From Nezara viridula (lineage: Eukaryota; Arthropoda; Insecta; Hemiptera; Pentatomidae): a DNA stretch of 64,000 bases. Every line of letters starts with the position of its first letter. Positions within the stretch are counted from its first letter, which is position 1. The notes beneath the pieces were generated by a model. That model did no database searches, had not been told where the DNA came from, and was given only the letters and a program-made list of their open reading frames with translations. The translations under genes and the position numbers were made by a program. This document shows, piece after piece, positions 55,566-64,000 of the stretch. Where the stretch lies: assembly GCA_928085145.1 (NCBI GenBank), contig OV725078.1, positions 2,422,501-2,486,500 on the forward strand, in the 5' to 3' direction.

Positions 55566-55613
55566 GGGACTTTGTCCCAGAATAAAGTTTACTTTCTATC
55601 TATCTATCTAATT
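55566..55613 (+). terminator. LINE 3' hairpin, poly-A signal and microsatellite tail
   Basis: GGGAC-TTT-GTCCC (55566-55578), AATAAA (55581-55586), then CTTT/TCTA repeats. The other copy has GGGAC-CTA-GTCCC in the same place, so the stem is kept while the loop differs. Confidence 0.7.
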
Positions 55614-55615
55614 GA

Positions 55616-56464
55616 TCACATATTTGGGGGTTACTTATTCAAACTTTAAACGTGCGAAAAGCATTATGTTCTACATTTACAAATATTCAAATTTAAAAGA
55701 TTTTCGTAATATATATTGATCACCTTAGGAGTGGAGGCTTTAGACATTTGGCGCCCCTGGGCAATGACGTAATCTCCCCTCCCCCCTCCCTGCCCTAAAA
55801 AAATTAAATTTATTTCTCAAGCTGTTTTATATTATGTAATATGTGAATTTTATTTCATTAAATATTTCTCTAATATAGTTCCTTTATTACAAGGATAAAA
55901 TTAATTATTTAATACGTTTTGTATATATTTGTTTGGTTTATCTATTGCCCCTGATGATCGCTGACCTCAACGGGCGCTTCTCCGAAATGAACGAAATTTT
56001 CCCCTGACCTAAGACCTCCACTGGCCTTAGCACAATGTCAATCTAGACCACAGGTGAACGACGAAGAAAGTATGAAGAATTGTCAAGTAACAACAAAAAC
56101 TAAAACATTATTAGAAATATGACTTAATATTAATCAATGAAAATATGTAGGAAGAGTGCGGCTGCCATTTGCTTTTAGATCTATGACGACTTGATGACTA
56201 CGGAAAAAGAACGATAGCAAAGATGATTGAGGGTAAAGAACGATCAATAAGAACATAGGCTCATAATTATCTTGTCAAATTTGTCGGCAAAATTAATTTT
56301 GTTTATAATAAAAAAAAATTAAGTAGGATGAATTATGATTAAATCAAATAGGTATTTGATGAAACACGGAATTATTTATTAAAAAAAAATTGTATAATTA
56401 TATTTTATGTCTGGAAGATCCTATTGGGCCTCATCAAGTTGCAATAACATTGTTTTATCCCTGA
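55616..56464. other. AT-rich spacer, no gene seen
   Basis: A C-rich patch near 55755-55790 and AT-rich DNA; nothing assignable. Confidence 0.45.
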
Positions 56465-56760
56465 AAAAATATGGCGTTCATTGACCCAAGGAGAGGTGAG
56501 TGCTAGAGGTAGTAGAGTAGGCCAGAGCGATTGTAGCATATCGACCACTCGGGTAGCATTCATCGCCAACTGTGAGCTTGTGCGCAAGGCAGCTCCCCTG
56601 ACCCTCAGAAGTAGGGTGGCGGGGGAGGGGGGGATATTGGGGATGGAGGCGTGGGCCTGCGTGGGGAACAAGGGCATTGCATTAACGACCACTGTTAGAG
56701 GTTGTCATCCCCTCAAGGCGCTCCAATGTTATAGTAATGACAACTTCTATCTTTAAGGAT
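56465..56760. other. GC-rich island of unknown nature
   Basis: About 290 bp of much higher GC than its surroundings, open on both strands (plus 56481-56756, minus 56405-56692). On the plus strand ATGGCGTTCATTGACC followed by AAGGAGAG/GTGAGT could be a small first exon with a splice donor near 56490. Neither translation resembles a family I know. It could be a host exon, a CpG-like promoter or a structured RNA gene. Confidence 0.3.
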
Positions 56761-57149
56761 AGATTATCAGATTCAAAGAGATATAATATTTCACAAATAA
56801 TTTGATTTAACATTATTATGGTAAAATTAACATACGCTTAAATAAACTTGAATCATCAAGTAATTTACAATTTATATTGTCGACACCACGTAAAAGCAAC
56901 GAATGTGCAACGTTAAACGGGCTCATATTCGTTATAGTCCAGTCAATGAATGGTTATAGAAGAAAATGTTGGGGACACAATTTTTGACTTTGAGGCATTG
57001 TTGGGACTAGTAAGGGGAAAGGGGTATACATACTAAAAGTCCCCATTCCTAGGTGGTGAGCCAGATATAATGGGAAGGCACCTAGAAATTAAGCCAGTTA
57101 AGTCGTAAGCCAATGCTGTCCTATAGTACCTATAGTATCCTTTAATAAC
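56761..57149. other. Unassigned AT-rich DNA
   Basis: No ORF or repeat recognised. Confidence 0.4.
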
Positions 57150-57760
57150 ACCCCACTTATCCCTAGAACAACTCCGAACAAATCCGATACCTAGGACTCC
57201 AGCTGGACAAACGTCTCACTTGGAATCCTCATACAAGACTGAAACGACAAGAATCTACTCGACGTTTCCGTTTACTCCAACACTTACTGGACAAACGCTC
57301 TAAACTTCCAATGAATTACAAACGACTCATATACATGACTATAATAAGACCTATTCGGACTTATGGAGTTGAGCTATGGGGATCCACTAAACCATCCATT
57401 TCCTCTCGTATCCAATCTTTACAATCCAAAATCCTTCGTATGTTTCAATGTTCCAAATGTTTCCGATTTGGCCAAATCCAGATACCTATCCTTCCATAAT
57501 AAACTTCATAACCATCCGAATCCTCTTGTTTCTAACTTTGCTTCCTCTTCGATTCCTGATAACCCTCCGAGGCGTCTGAAAAGAAGATGGCCTGGTGATC
57601 TCATGTAGACAAATTATTAGAGTGCTACCAATGGGTAGTTTCTCAACAAGCGTGTTTCATGTGATTATATTCCTCGTACACATTTACTTGATGTATTCAT
57701 ACTAATACAGTTGTAAATATCATAATAAAAGTTTAAAAAAAATAATTCTTTACATAAACC
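57150..57760 (+). mobile_element. Second Jockey subfamily, ORF2 C-terminal fragment
   Basis: Broken frames give a LDKRLTWNPHTRLKRQE-like block, RRFRLLQHLLDKRSKLPM, NYKRLIYMTIIRPIRTYGVE and LWGSTKPSISSRIQSLQSK, related to but distinct from the main Jockey family here, followed by NPPRRLKRRWPGDLM at ~57560-57608 and a short A-rich 3' end. Confidence 0.75.
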
Positions 57761-57819
57761 AATAAAATTTCGTTAAAACATTCTTACAAATTAAATTACA
57801 ATTTTTCAACTGGTAAAGC

Positions 57820-58017
57820 ATGGATGAACATAATGTTCCAGTTATTAAGAAAGCCTGGAAAGAATTTGTGATCCAATCCATTTCCGCTGATGAGAATACT
57901 TGGTATTCGGTACCAAAAGAATTCAAAAATTCAAGTAACCACACTACTCTGTCAAATAAAAATTTAATAAAAAATGTAATGTCTGCTATTGAGAACCAAG
58001 AAGGTTATAAAACAGTT
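57820..58017 (+). CDS. Short ORF, possibly a transposase or host exon remnant
   Basis: MDEHNVPVIKKAWKEFVIQS, then ISADENTWYSVPKEFKNSSN and NLIKNVMSAIENQEGY; cut at ~58018 by a TA tract and the end of a Jockey insertion. Composition is protein-like. The AW-EF pattern faintly recalls pogo/Tigger-type proteins but is not enough to name it. Confidence 0.25.
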
Positions 58018-58850
58018 GCTGTATATATATATATATATTATTTATTCAGAAATATTAAAATCTGCCACAATTAAGGACATTTATAATAGTGTTCAGAGAG
58101 AACATTCACGCTCTATTTACAATAAAAAAAAAAGAATACAGAAAATAATAATAATAAAAGTAAATGTATATAAACAAAAGAACTAAGCCAATCAAAATAA
58201 CAACTAAAACACATGCATAATATACAATTTTACAGAATCCATTCACTCAGAAGAACTCCGAGCCAAGCCTTTCTCCCCACTCGTGGAAGGAAAGGCAGGA
58301 CTCTAGGAGATCCCAGCGCCTCGCACTGGTCCGCATTACTGGTATTAAGAACCAGTAGATGATGAGGAGAGGCGCTATAATCACACCTACTTGGCTTGAG
58401 TGGAGGATCTGGCCATGGCCTTATCGCCAATATATGCTTATTTACATAAAGTCTCTGGGCCACTGCCGCTTCAACCTTCGAGGAGGATTGTAAGGATGGG
58501 TGGCGCTGGATAGAGATTGTGCTAGGGGATTTGGATGATAAGTAAGGTTCTAGTGAAATTTGGAGAATTTTCCTGGGATAAGGTATAGGACAAATGGGAT
58601 ATTAAGGTCTTGGTGTAGGGTTTTATTAGTTACATAGAACGGAGCATCAACTGTTGTTCGAAGGATTGGATAGGTTTGATGTTAGAAAATTTTGCTGTCT
58701 CCCACCGTTCAAATCCGTATGTCCATGTAGGTTTCAGGATTGTCTTGTAGATAAGTAATTTGTTTTAAATATACAGTTTAGATTTTCTGTTTAGTAGTCT
58801 GTATAACTGGCCGTATCCTTGGTTAATGGTTAAGTGAGAAGAATGTACTC
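58018..58850 (-). mobile_element. Jockey LINE, 5'-truncated minus-strand copy
   Basis: From right to left the minus strand carries the ORF2 C-terminal blocks (relic of LWG---FSNIK near 58680, PPRRLKRQWPRDF near 58470) and the full 3' UTR to ~58040. Frames are heavily broken. Confidence 0.8.
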
Positions 58851-59228
58851 GCTTGCAGATAATTTTCGACTGTTATAAAATTCAAGCTTTGCTTTTTTTG
58901 TCTCCGGTCCAGCAAAATATTGGTTGGAAATAAATCATAAAAATATAGGTATAAATGGTCATTTAGAAAGTTGAAAGAAGTCATTCTTGAACGTTTTTGT
59001 TGATAAGGGTTGGAATGTTGTCCGGAATGCTTTCCACTACAAATATTTGGGCGGATCATTAATTGACTATGACCTTACAATGGAAAGGTTCAGTTGAAAT
59101 AGAACCTAAGGGTACTGAGCCATCGCGTATTAACCAGATAGTTTTAAGATCGCCGAAAGAAGCTCAAGAAGAACTTGATAGACTGCACTTGAAGACTTAT
59201 ACGTTGAACTTCAAAAACTCTTCTTTGA
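58851..59228. other. Spacer between two Jockey copies; weak ORFs only
   Basis: Plus frame ~59078-59228 (EIEPKGTEPSRINQIVLRSP, KEAQEELDRLHLKTYTLNF) has a protein-like composition but no recognised family. Confidence 0.3.
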
Positions 59229-60049
59229 ATAAATCTTGTTTTATTGAGAAAAAATACATTTTGCCTCAATCAAGGGCATTGAGTATTTGAGATGTGAGAA
59301 ATTCAGTCATACAATATATACAATAACAAAAATAGTAGAAAGAAAGCTTAGTAAAACAGATGAAATAAAATATGAAACAACATAAATAAAAAAAAATAAA
59401 TTAGTAAGAAAAAAAAACATTAATGCTTATTTACAATATTCAGTCAGCCGAGGGAGCTCCAAGTCGGGCCCTTTCCCCCACGTGTGGAAGATAAAGCAAG
59501 ACTCTAAGAGATTTCAGCGCTTCTCTCTCAGCCTCATCACTGAGATGGGGATCCAGTGGAGACTGAGAAAGGGCACTAAAGCCACATACGCTCATGACTT
59601 TAGTGGAGAAGCTGAAAATTGTCAGGACTCCAATGACGTATTTCAAAAGATCTCGAGGCCACTGCCTTTTTAAACTTTGAGGAGGATTGTAGGGATGACT
59701 GGAGTAGACCTGGGCACTCTTGAAATAATTTATTTCTGAAATAATTCACATGGTTATTCCACGAATGAATTATTTCGGGAATAACGGTTATTTCTGAAAT
59801 AATATTTCAAACAGTCAACGAAATAATCTCGATGGAATAACTCTGAATTTATTTCTGAAATAATTATTTCACTATTTGAACATTCTTTGGAATAATGTAA
59901 ATTATTTCGAAATGAATTATTTCTGAAATAAATTATTTCATAACTATTATTTCAGGATTATTTATTTCATAAATAAATTATTGCATAAAATCAAGAAATA
60001 AATATTTCGGAAATAACGTTGTTCTGAAATAACATAAAAAAATTACCAA

Positions 60050-61015
60050 TATGCACCATGTTTTCGGGGGCGCTTTTTATGAAAATACTGTCGAATTTTT
60101 AGATTGCGCCACCCTCTCCCCACCCCCCATCGACTTTTTGTAACTTTTCGGATTTTATCCATATCAGGGTCGACTATTATGTTTTCGGGGGCGCTTTTTA
60201 TGAAAATACGGTCGAATTTGAGATTGCGCCACCCCCTCCTCACCCCCCATCAACTTTTGTAACTTTTCGGATTTTATCCATATGAGGGTCGACTATTATG
60301 TTTTCGGAGGCGCTTTTTATGAAAATACGGTCGAATTTGACATTGCGCCACCCCCTCCCCACCCCCCATCAACTTTTTGTAACTTTTCGGATTTTATCCA
60401 TATCAGGGTCGACTATTATGTTTTCGGGGGCGCTTTTTATCAAATTCCTGTCGAATTTGATATTGCACCACCCCCTCCCCACCCCCCATCGACTTTTTGT
60501 AACTTTTCGGATTTTATCCATATCAGGGTCGACTATAATGTTTCGGGGGCGCTTTTTATGAAAATACGGTCGAATTTGACATTGCGCCACCCCCTCCCCA
60601 CCCCCCATCAACTTTTTGTAACTTTTCGGATTTTATCCATATCAGAGTCGACTTTTATGTTTTCGGGGGCGCTTTTTATGAAAATACTGTCCAATTTGAT
60701 ATTGCACCACCCCCTCCCCACCCCCCATCGACTTTTTGTAACTTTTCAGGTATAATCGATATCAGGGTCGACTATTATGTTTTCGGGGTAGCTTATTATG
60801 AAAATATGGTCCAATTTGAGATTGCGCCCCCTCCTGCCCTCCCCAATCGACTTTTAGTAACCTTTCGGATTTAATTGATATCAGGGTCGCCTATTATGTT
60901 TTCGGGGTAGCTTATTACGAAAATTCGGTCGAATTTGAGATTGCGCCTCCCCCCCTAATCGACTTTTAGTGACTTCTCCGATGTAATCGATATCAGGGTG
61001 GTCTTTTATGTTTTT
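60050..61015 (+). repeat. 120-bp satellite array, about eight units (direct)
   Basis: Units start 'tatgttttcgggggcgcttt' and recur every ~120 bp (about 60059, 60179, 60299, 60419, 60539, 60659, 60779, 60898), with a C-rich box 'accccctccccaccccccat' and 'ttttgtaacttttcgg'. Later units are more diverged and shorter. Because 120 is divisible by three, long spurious ORFs appear. Confidence 0.93.
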
Positions 61016-61029
61016 GGGATATCTTTTTC

Positions 61030-61580
61030 AAATTCTACCGTATTTTCTTAATCAGCTACCCCGAAAAAATATTAGTTGATCCTGGTATCGATTGAATCTG
61101 AAAAGTTACAAAAAGTCCATGGGGGATGGGGAGGGGATGGTGCAATATCGAATTCGACATTATTTTTATAATTAGCGCCCCCGAAGACATAATATTCGAC
61201 TCTGATATCGATTATATCAGACAAGTTACAAAAAGTTGATGTGAGAGGGTGGGGGGGGGCGCAATCTCAAATTTGACATTATTTTTATAACTAGCGCCCC
61301 CGTAAACATAATAGTCGACCCTGATATCGATTATATCTGAAAAGTTACAAAAAGTCGATGGGGGGCGGGGAGGGGGTGGCGCAATATCAAATTCGACAGT
61401 ATTTTTATAACTAGCGCCCCCGTAAACATAATAGTCGACCCTGATATCGATTATATCGGAAAAGTTACAAAAAGTCGATGGGGGGCGGGGAGGGGATGGC
61501 GCAATCTCAAATTCGACCGTATTTTCATAATAAGCTACCCCGAAAACATAACAGTCGACCCGGATATTGATTATGTCTAA
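61030..61580 (-). repeat. 120-bp satellite array, about four to five units (inverted)
   Basis: The same satellite in reverse complement ('aaaagttacaaaaagtcgat', 'ggggcggggagggggtggcg', 'cataatagtcgaccctgat'). Together with the direct array it makes a large fold-back structure. Confidence 0.92.
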
Positions 61581-61875
61581 AAGTCGATCGGAATGATTAT
61601 TTCAGATTTCACATTATTCCTGAAATAATCATTTCAGATATCGTTATTCCTGAAATAATTTATTCTCGAAATAATCATTTCGGAAATAATGGTCAGGTTA
61701 TTTCATGAAATAAATTATTTCGGAAATAACTATCGAGGTTTATTTAGGGATTTATTCCGGGAATATTTTTCAAATAAATTCTGCCCAGGTCTAGACTGGA
61801 GTTGGATAAGGATTGTGCTTTGGGATTAGGATGATGATTAGGTTTTGATGAAAATTTGATATGATAGGTAGTTTT

Positions 61876-62037
61876 ATTTTAATAGTATTAATACAATCTG
61901 CCACAATTAAGGGCATTTGGTATTATGGCTCTATGCTTGCATTCATTCTTATGTACAAATTAAAATGTAAGCATAGAACCATAATACCAAATGCCCTTAA
62001 TTGTGACAGATTGTATTAATACTATTAAAATAGATCT
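61876..62037. repeat. Fold-back of a Jockey 3' end (arms ~70-78 bp)
   Basis: 61876-61953 ('ttttaatagtattaataca...' through 'ctatgcttgcatt') is inverted at 61968-62037 with a ~14-nt loop. The arm sequence, including 'gccacaattaagggcat', is a Jockey 3' UTR end. Confidence 0.85.
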
Positions 62038-62480
62038 ATCTATCATATCAAGCCAAGGTACCGGATATAGAAAGCCAAGGTACCGGACTATATCTGAGAA
62101 AGGAAGCTGGATGGTATTAAAATAAACTGCCGTACAGGATTTACGACAAGGGTGAAGGTTATGTGTTTACATTTGGATTCATTTATCTTAATGCGCCATT
62201 TCTCACAATAGTGTTCAATCAGAGAGAGGTGCATTTGTAGGTTTCATGACGCTGTTTCAGGATCTGAGATGGTTGAAAGGATAGCGGTATCATCAGCGAA
62301 TGTTGCTAGGACGTTATCAGGATGAACAGGGATATCTGCGGTGAAAGGAATGCAAAGGATGGGACCCAAGACGCTGCCCTGCGGAACTCCCGCCTCAATT
62401 AAATGACAGTTGGCGAATTCAGTAGCACAGCGAACTTGAAAGGAGCGGTCAGAGAGGTAGAAAAGGAGTATTAGATATAA
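62038..62480 (-). mobile_element. Jockey LINE RT fragment, minus strand
   Basis: Minus strand encodes, with breaks, LIEAGVPQGSVLGPIL, VLATFADDTAILSTI (catalytic FADD intact) and EKWRIKINESKCKHITFTL, then PFSDIVRYLGFLY. A 'agccaaggtaccgg' direct repeat occurs at 62051 and 62082. Truncated at both ends. Confidence 0.85.
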
Positions 62481-62970
62481 CGACTATATAATAACTTTTA
62501 AAGAAAAAAAAATCAGATATTCCTTATTTCATGAAGAATGTTACAAGCAGATAAGTGAACTAAAGTTCTTTACAATTTCTATAAAGTTCTTTGTATTCTC
62601 AGTATTTTCAAATAAACTTTTCAGTCAATGAGTTATGAATTTTCTCATATCGATTTCTAACTTCTTTACTATTCTGGCAAATAAATTACATAAATGTTTC
62701 ATAAAACTGCATACATTGTAATATCATTTTTATTTAATGGTTAACTTCAGCTTTTTTTTTAAAGAATTTCATTTTAAGTGTTTCGAAGGTTTCGGTTTCC
62801 TAACCTATTTGATCTCAATGATTTAGTGAGAACAAAATATACTCGAAGATCAGATAATTGGCTGGTTGCAATATGGTGTTGGATTTAAATAGTTAATGCT
62901 CGATACTTAAATTTATTAAGGGTGATATATATTCAGGACGCAATCTTTAAAAAAAGCAAATTAAATATTT
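62481..62970. other. AT-rich spacer, no gene seen
   Basis: No ORF with family resemblance. Confidence 0.5.
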
Positions 62971-63010
62971 GTGCCAACGTTTCAACCCAAACATGTGGGT
63001 CATCTTCTGA
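62971..63010 (-). ncRNA. Hammerhead-like motif, Penelope type, minus strand
   Basis: On the minus strand: CAGAAGATGACCC, loop ACATGTTT, GGGTTGAAACGTTGG. The ACCC/GGGT stem and GAAAC are as in the copy at 47640; the CTGATGA side is degenerate. Confidence 0.4.
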
Positions 63011-63179
63011 ATTATATTCTATGGTGGACTAATTTTCTTCAATTATTTGAAAGGAACGGTCTGTGGGAATCACATTATAAAAAAAACTGATGAGAAATCA
63101 ATCCAAACCCCTTCTTCGCCAGTCTCCCACAAACTGCTCTCAGTTTCCCACCACGATTCGCTAATACAGACCCATTCCA

Positions 63180-63600
63180 TACATCCCATTCCTATATCAA
63201 AAAATCAAAAAAGCTTTAACTTCTGAATTCCCCCATCTACAAATAGTTTTCAAATACAACAGTAAATTAAGAAATCTATACACAAAACTCAAAAATCCTG
63301 TTCCGCTCCTACAACAATCAAATATTGTATACCATATTACATGCCCTATCACAAACTGCAATTCTTCTTATATAGAAGAAACCAAAAACGAATGCATCAA
63401 CACAAATACAGCATCTCCACACGAAACCCGTTCGCCTCGAAACTAGTGGAACACGCCATAACCCTCAACCACACATTTGATTTTGAAAACCCTACCATAC
63501 TTGCCACAGTTCCCAATCACCAAGAACGACTACTTTCGGAAGCTATATCCATTAATTTGTAAAAAATAATCCGGTAAACCACAAAGTAGACAACGAAAAG
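63180..63600 (+). pseudogene. Penelope-like element C-terminus with GIY-YIG endonuclease remnant
   Basis: Broken frames give YIPFLYQKIKKALTSEFPHL, QIVFKYNSKLRNLYTKLKNP and VPLLQQSNIVYHITCP, the characteristic passage from RT thumb to the GIY-YIG domain in Penelope-like proteins (compare the usual 'VVYKIPC'), followed by NCNSSYIEETK (YIGET in the family). Then SKLVEHAITLNHTFDFENPT and RLLSEAISINL in the next frame (63341-63562). The catalytic Gly of YIG is replaced and frames are split, so it is inactive. Confidence 0.7.
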
Positions 63601-63722
63601 ATCTGCAACACATATTCGAATATTTTCCCCCTCCTGAAACAATAGTCTATAATCACTTAAATTTTGTTTTTCATCTTTCCCTATTTCCCCGTCAACTTAC
63701 ATAGGTAACTACTCCTAAGATT

Positions 63723-63795
<73 letters not shown>

Positions 63796-64000
63796 ACATA
63801 TAATGTCCATTCTCAGTATAAATATATACTATAAACAGGCACAGATATGTTTATACTTATACTATTAAAACTAAGTAATCCTTAATATAATACATACTTC
63901 TATTATGATTAATATTGTTATTCTTAAAATATTGTATAATATATTGTCCTACGTATCATTTCAATCCATTGCAATTGTCTTTATTGTAAATATTGTTTGA
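63601..64000. other. AT-rich end of window
   Basis: Contains the (TA)n tract 63727-63792; otherwise no feature. Confidence 0.5.
63727..63792. repeat. (TA)n microsatellite
   Basis: About 66 bp of TA dinucleotides. Confidence 0.95.

Larger units (their letters stand above)
50930..55615 (+). mobile_element. CR1-like LINE, nearly full-length, two ORFs
   Basis: A putative 5' UTR from ~50930, ORF1 51254-52504, ORF2 ~52489-55286, and a 3' UTR ending with a GGGAC-TTT-GTCCC hairpin, AATAAA and a (TCTA)n tail at ~55600-55613. Truncated relatives lie at 20480-21420 (ORF1) and 27086-28070 (3' end, minus). The zinc-finger plus coiled-coil ORF1 and microsatellite 3' tail suit the CR1 group; the precise clade is not settled. 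Confidence 0.85.
59705..61793. mobile_element. Non-autonomous hAT-like element, 2,089 bp, carrying opposed satellite arrays
   Basis: Terminal repeats TAGACCTGGGCA (59705-59716) and TGCCCAGGTCTA (61782-61793) are perfect 12-bp inverted copies. The flanks GACTGGAG at 59697-59704 and 61794-61801 form an 8-bp target duplication, as for the hAT superfamily. Subterminal zones (59725-60035 and 61590-61775) consist of scrambled palindromic 'ttatttc-gaaataa' motifs. The centre holds a 120-bp satellite in two opposed arrays. No transposase is encoded, so it depended on an autonomous partner. Confidence 0.88.
59229..61865 (-). mobile_element. Jockey LINE 3' end, minus strand, split by a hAT-like element
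   Basis: The 3' UTR (59237-59660) and ORF2 tail (to 59704) continue after the inserted element at 61802-61865, where the 'gtgct-tgggatta' block matches the equivalent part of the copy at 58520. The uninterrupted relatives show the junction is contiguous. Confidence 0.82.

Noticed and set aside
56465..56760. GC-rich island as spliceosomal snRNA, 7SK, SRP or RNase P RNA
   Set aside because: Conserved cores of these RNAs were not found on either strand.
58823..59059. 78-aa minus-strand ORF
   Set aside because: No family resemblance and it spans a junction between unrelated repeats.
60282..60755. 157-aa ORF with three internal repeats
   Set aside because: Artefact of a 120-bp satellite whose unit length is divisible by three; other frames and the reverse strand are equally open.

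Overview
The window looks like a repeat-saturated, AT-rich chromosome of an insect. The only confidently recognised host gene is the first coding exon of the active-zone scaffold Bruchpilot/ELKS (minus strand, 4665-5441). Its conserved N-terminal motifs are insect-like, and it ends in a clean GT splice donor. Nearly everything else is mobile or virus-derived DNA, and most of it is broken by stops and frameshifts.

Layout. 1-9345: brp exon, its probable first intron and upstream DNA, with (TA)n tracts, a Jockey scrap and a 483-bp TIR element. 9346-12960: a minus-strand RTE-type LINE split by a 5'-truncated Jockey element with an 11-bp target duplication. 13578-18854: a Ty3/gypsy retrotransposon with nearly identical short LTRs, sitting in a (TA)n array that forms the centre of an older inverted repeat. 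19130-22020: hammerhead-like, Jockey and CR1-like fragments.

22150-40143 is the most interesting block. It carries remains of a Polinton/Maverick- or adintovirus-like element: protein-primed DNA polymerase B (its N-terminal part now inverted), a retroviral-type integrase with chromodomain, an adenain-like cysteine protease, and two double-jelly-roll capsid-like genes on opposite strands. Each capsid-like gene is preceded by an overlapping ~50-codon gene and followed 38 bp later by a gene of unknown function. The two three-gene cassettes flank a 175-bp divergent promoter region. The gene blocks end in a recurring module: 1-4 copies of a ~35-bp unit plus a hairpin whose outer stem varies in a compensatory way. 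The distal end is copied into a 4.4-kb imperfect palindrome whose arms are rich in CACGTG, TGACGTCA, GGGCGTGGC and ATGGCG motifs.

40144-50818: Jockey pieces (zinc-knuckle ORF1, endonuclease, RT), a second RTE copy, a possible MADF fragment and unclassified repeats. 50930-55615: a nearly complete two-ORF CR1-like LINE. 55616-64000: a GC-rich island of unknown nature, several minus-strand Jockey copies, one of which holds a non-autonomous hAT-like element (12-bp TIRs, 8-bp target duplication) filled with opposed arrays of a 120-bp satellite, and finally a Penelope-like GIY-YIG fragment next to a hammerhead-like motif.

Function. Most genes here would act only in mobilising their own elements: LINE ORF1/ORF2, gypsy gag-pol, and the virus-like replication (PolB), integration (INT), maturation (protease) and capsid set. 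I see no intact autonomous copy. The CR1-like LINE is closest, with one stop in ORF1 and one frameshift plus one stop near the ORF2 end. All family assignments come from motifs read by eye; no searches were run.
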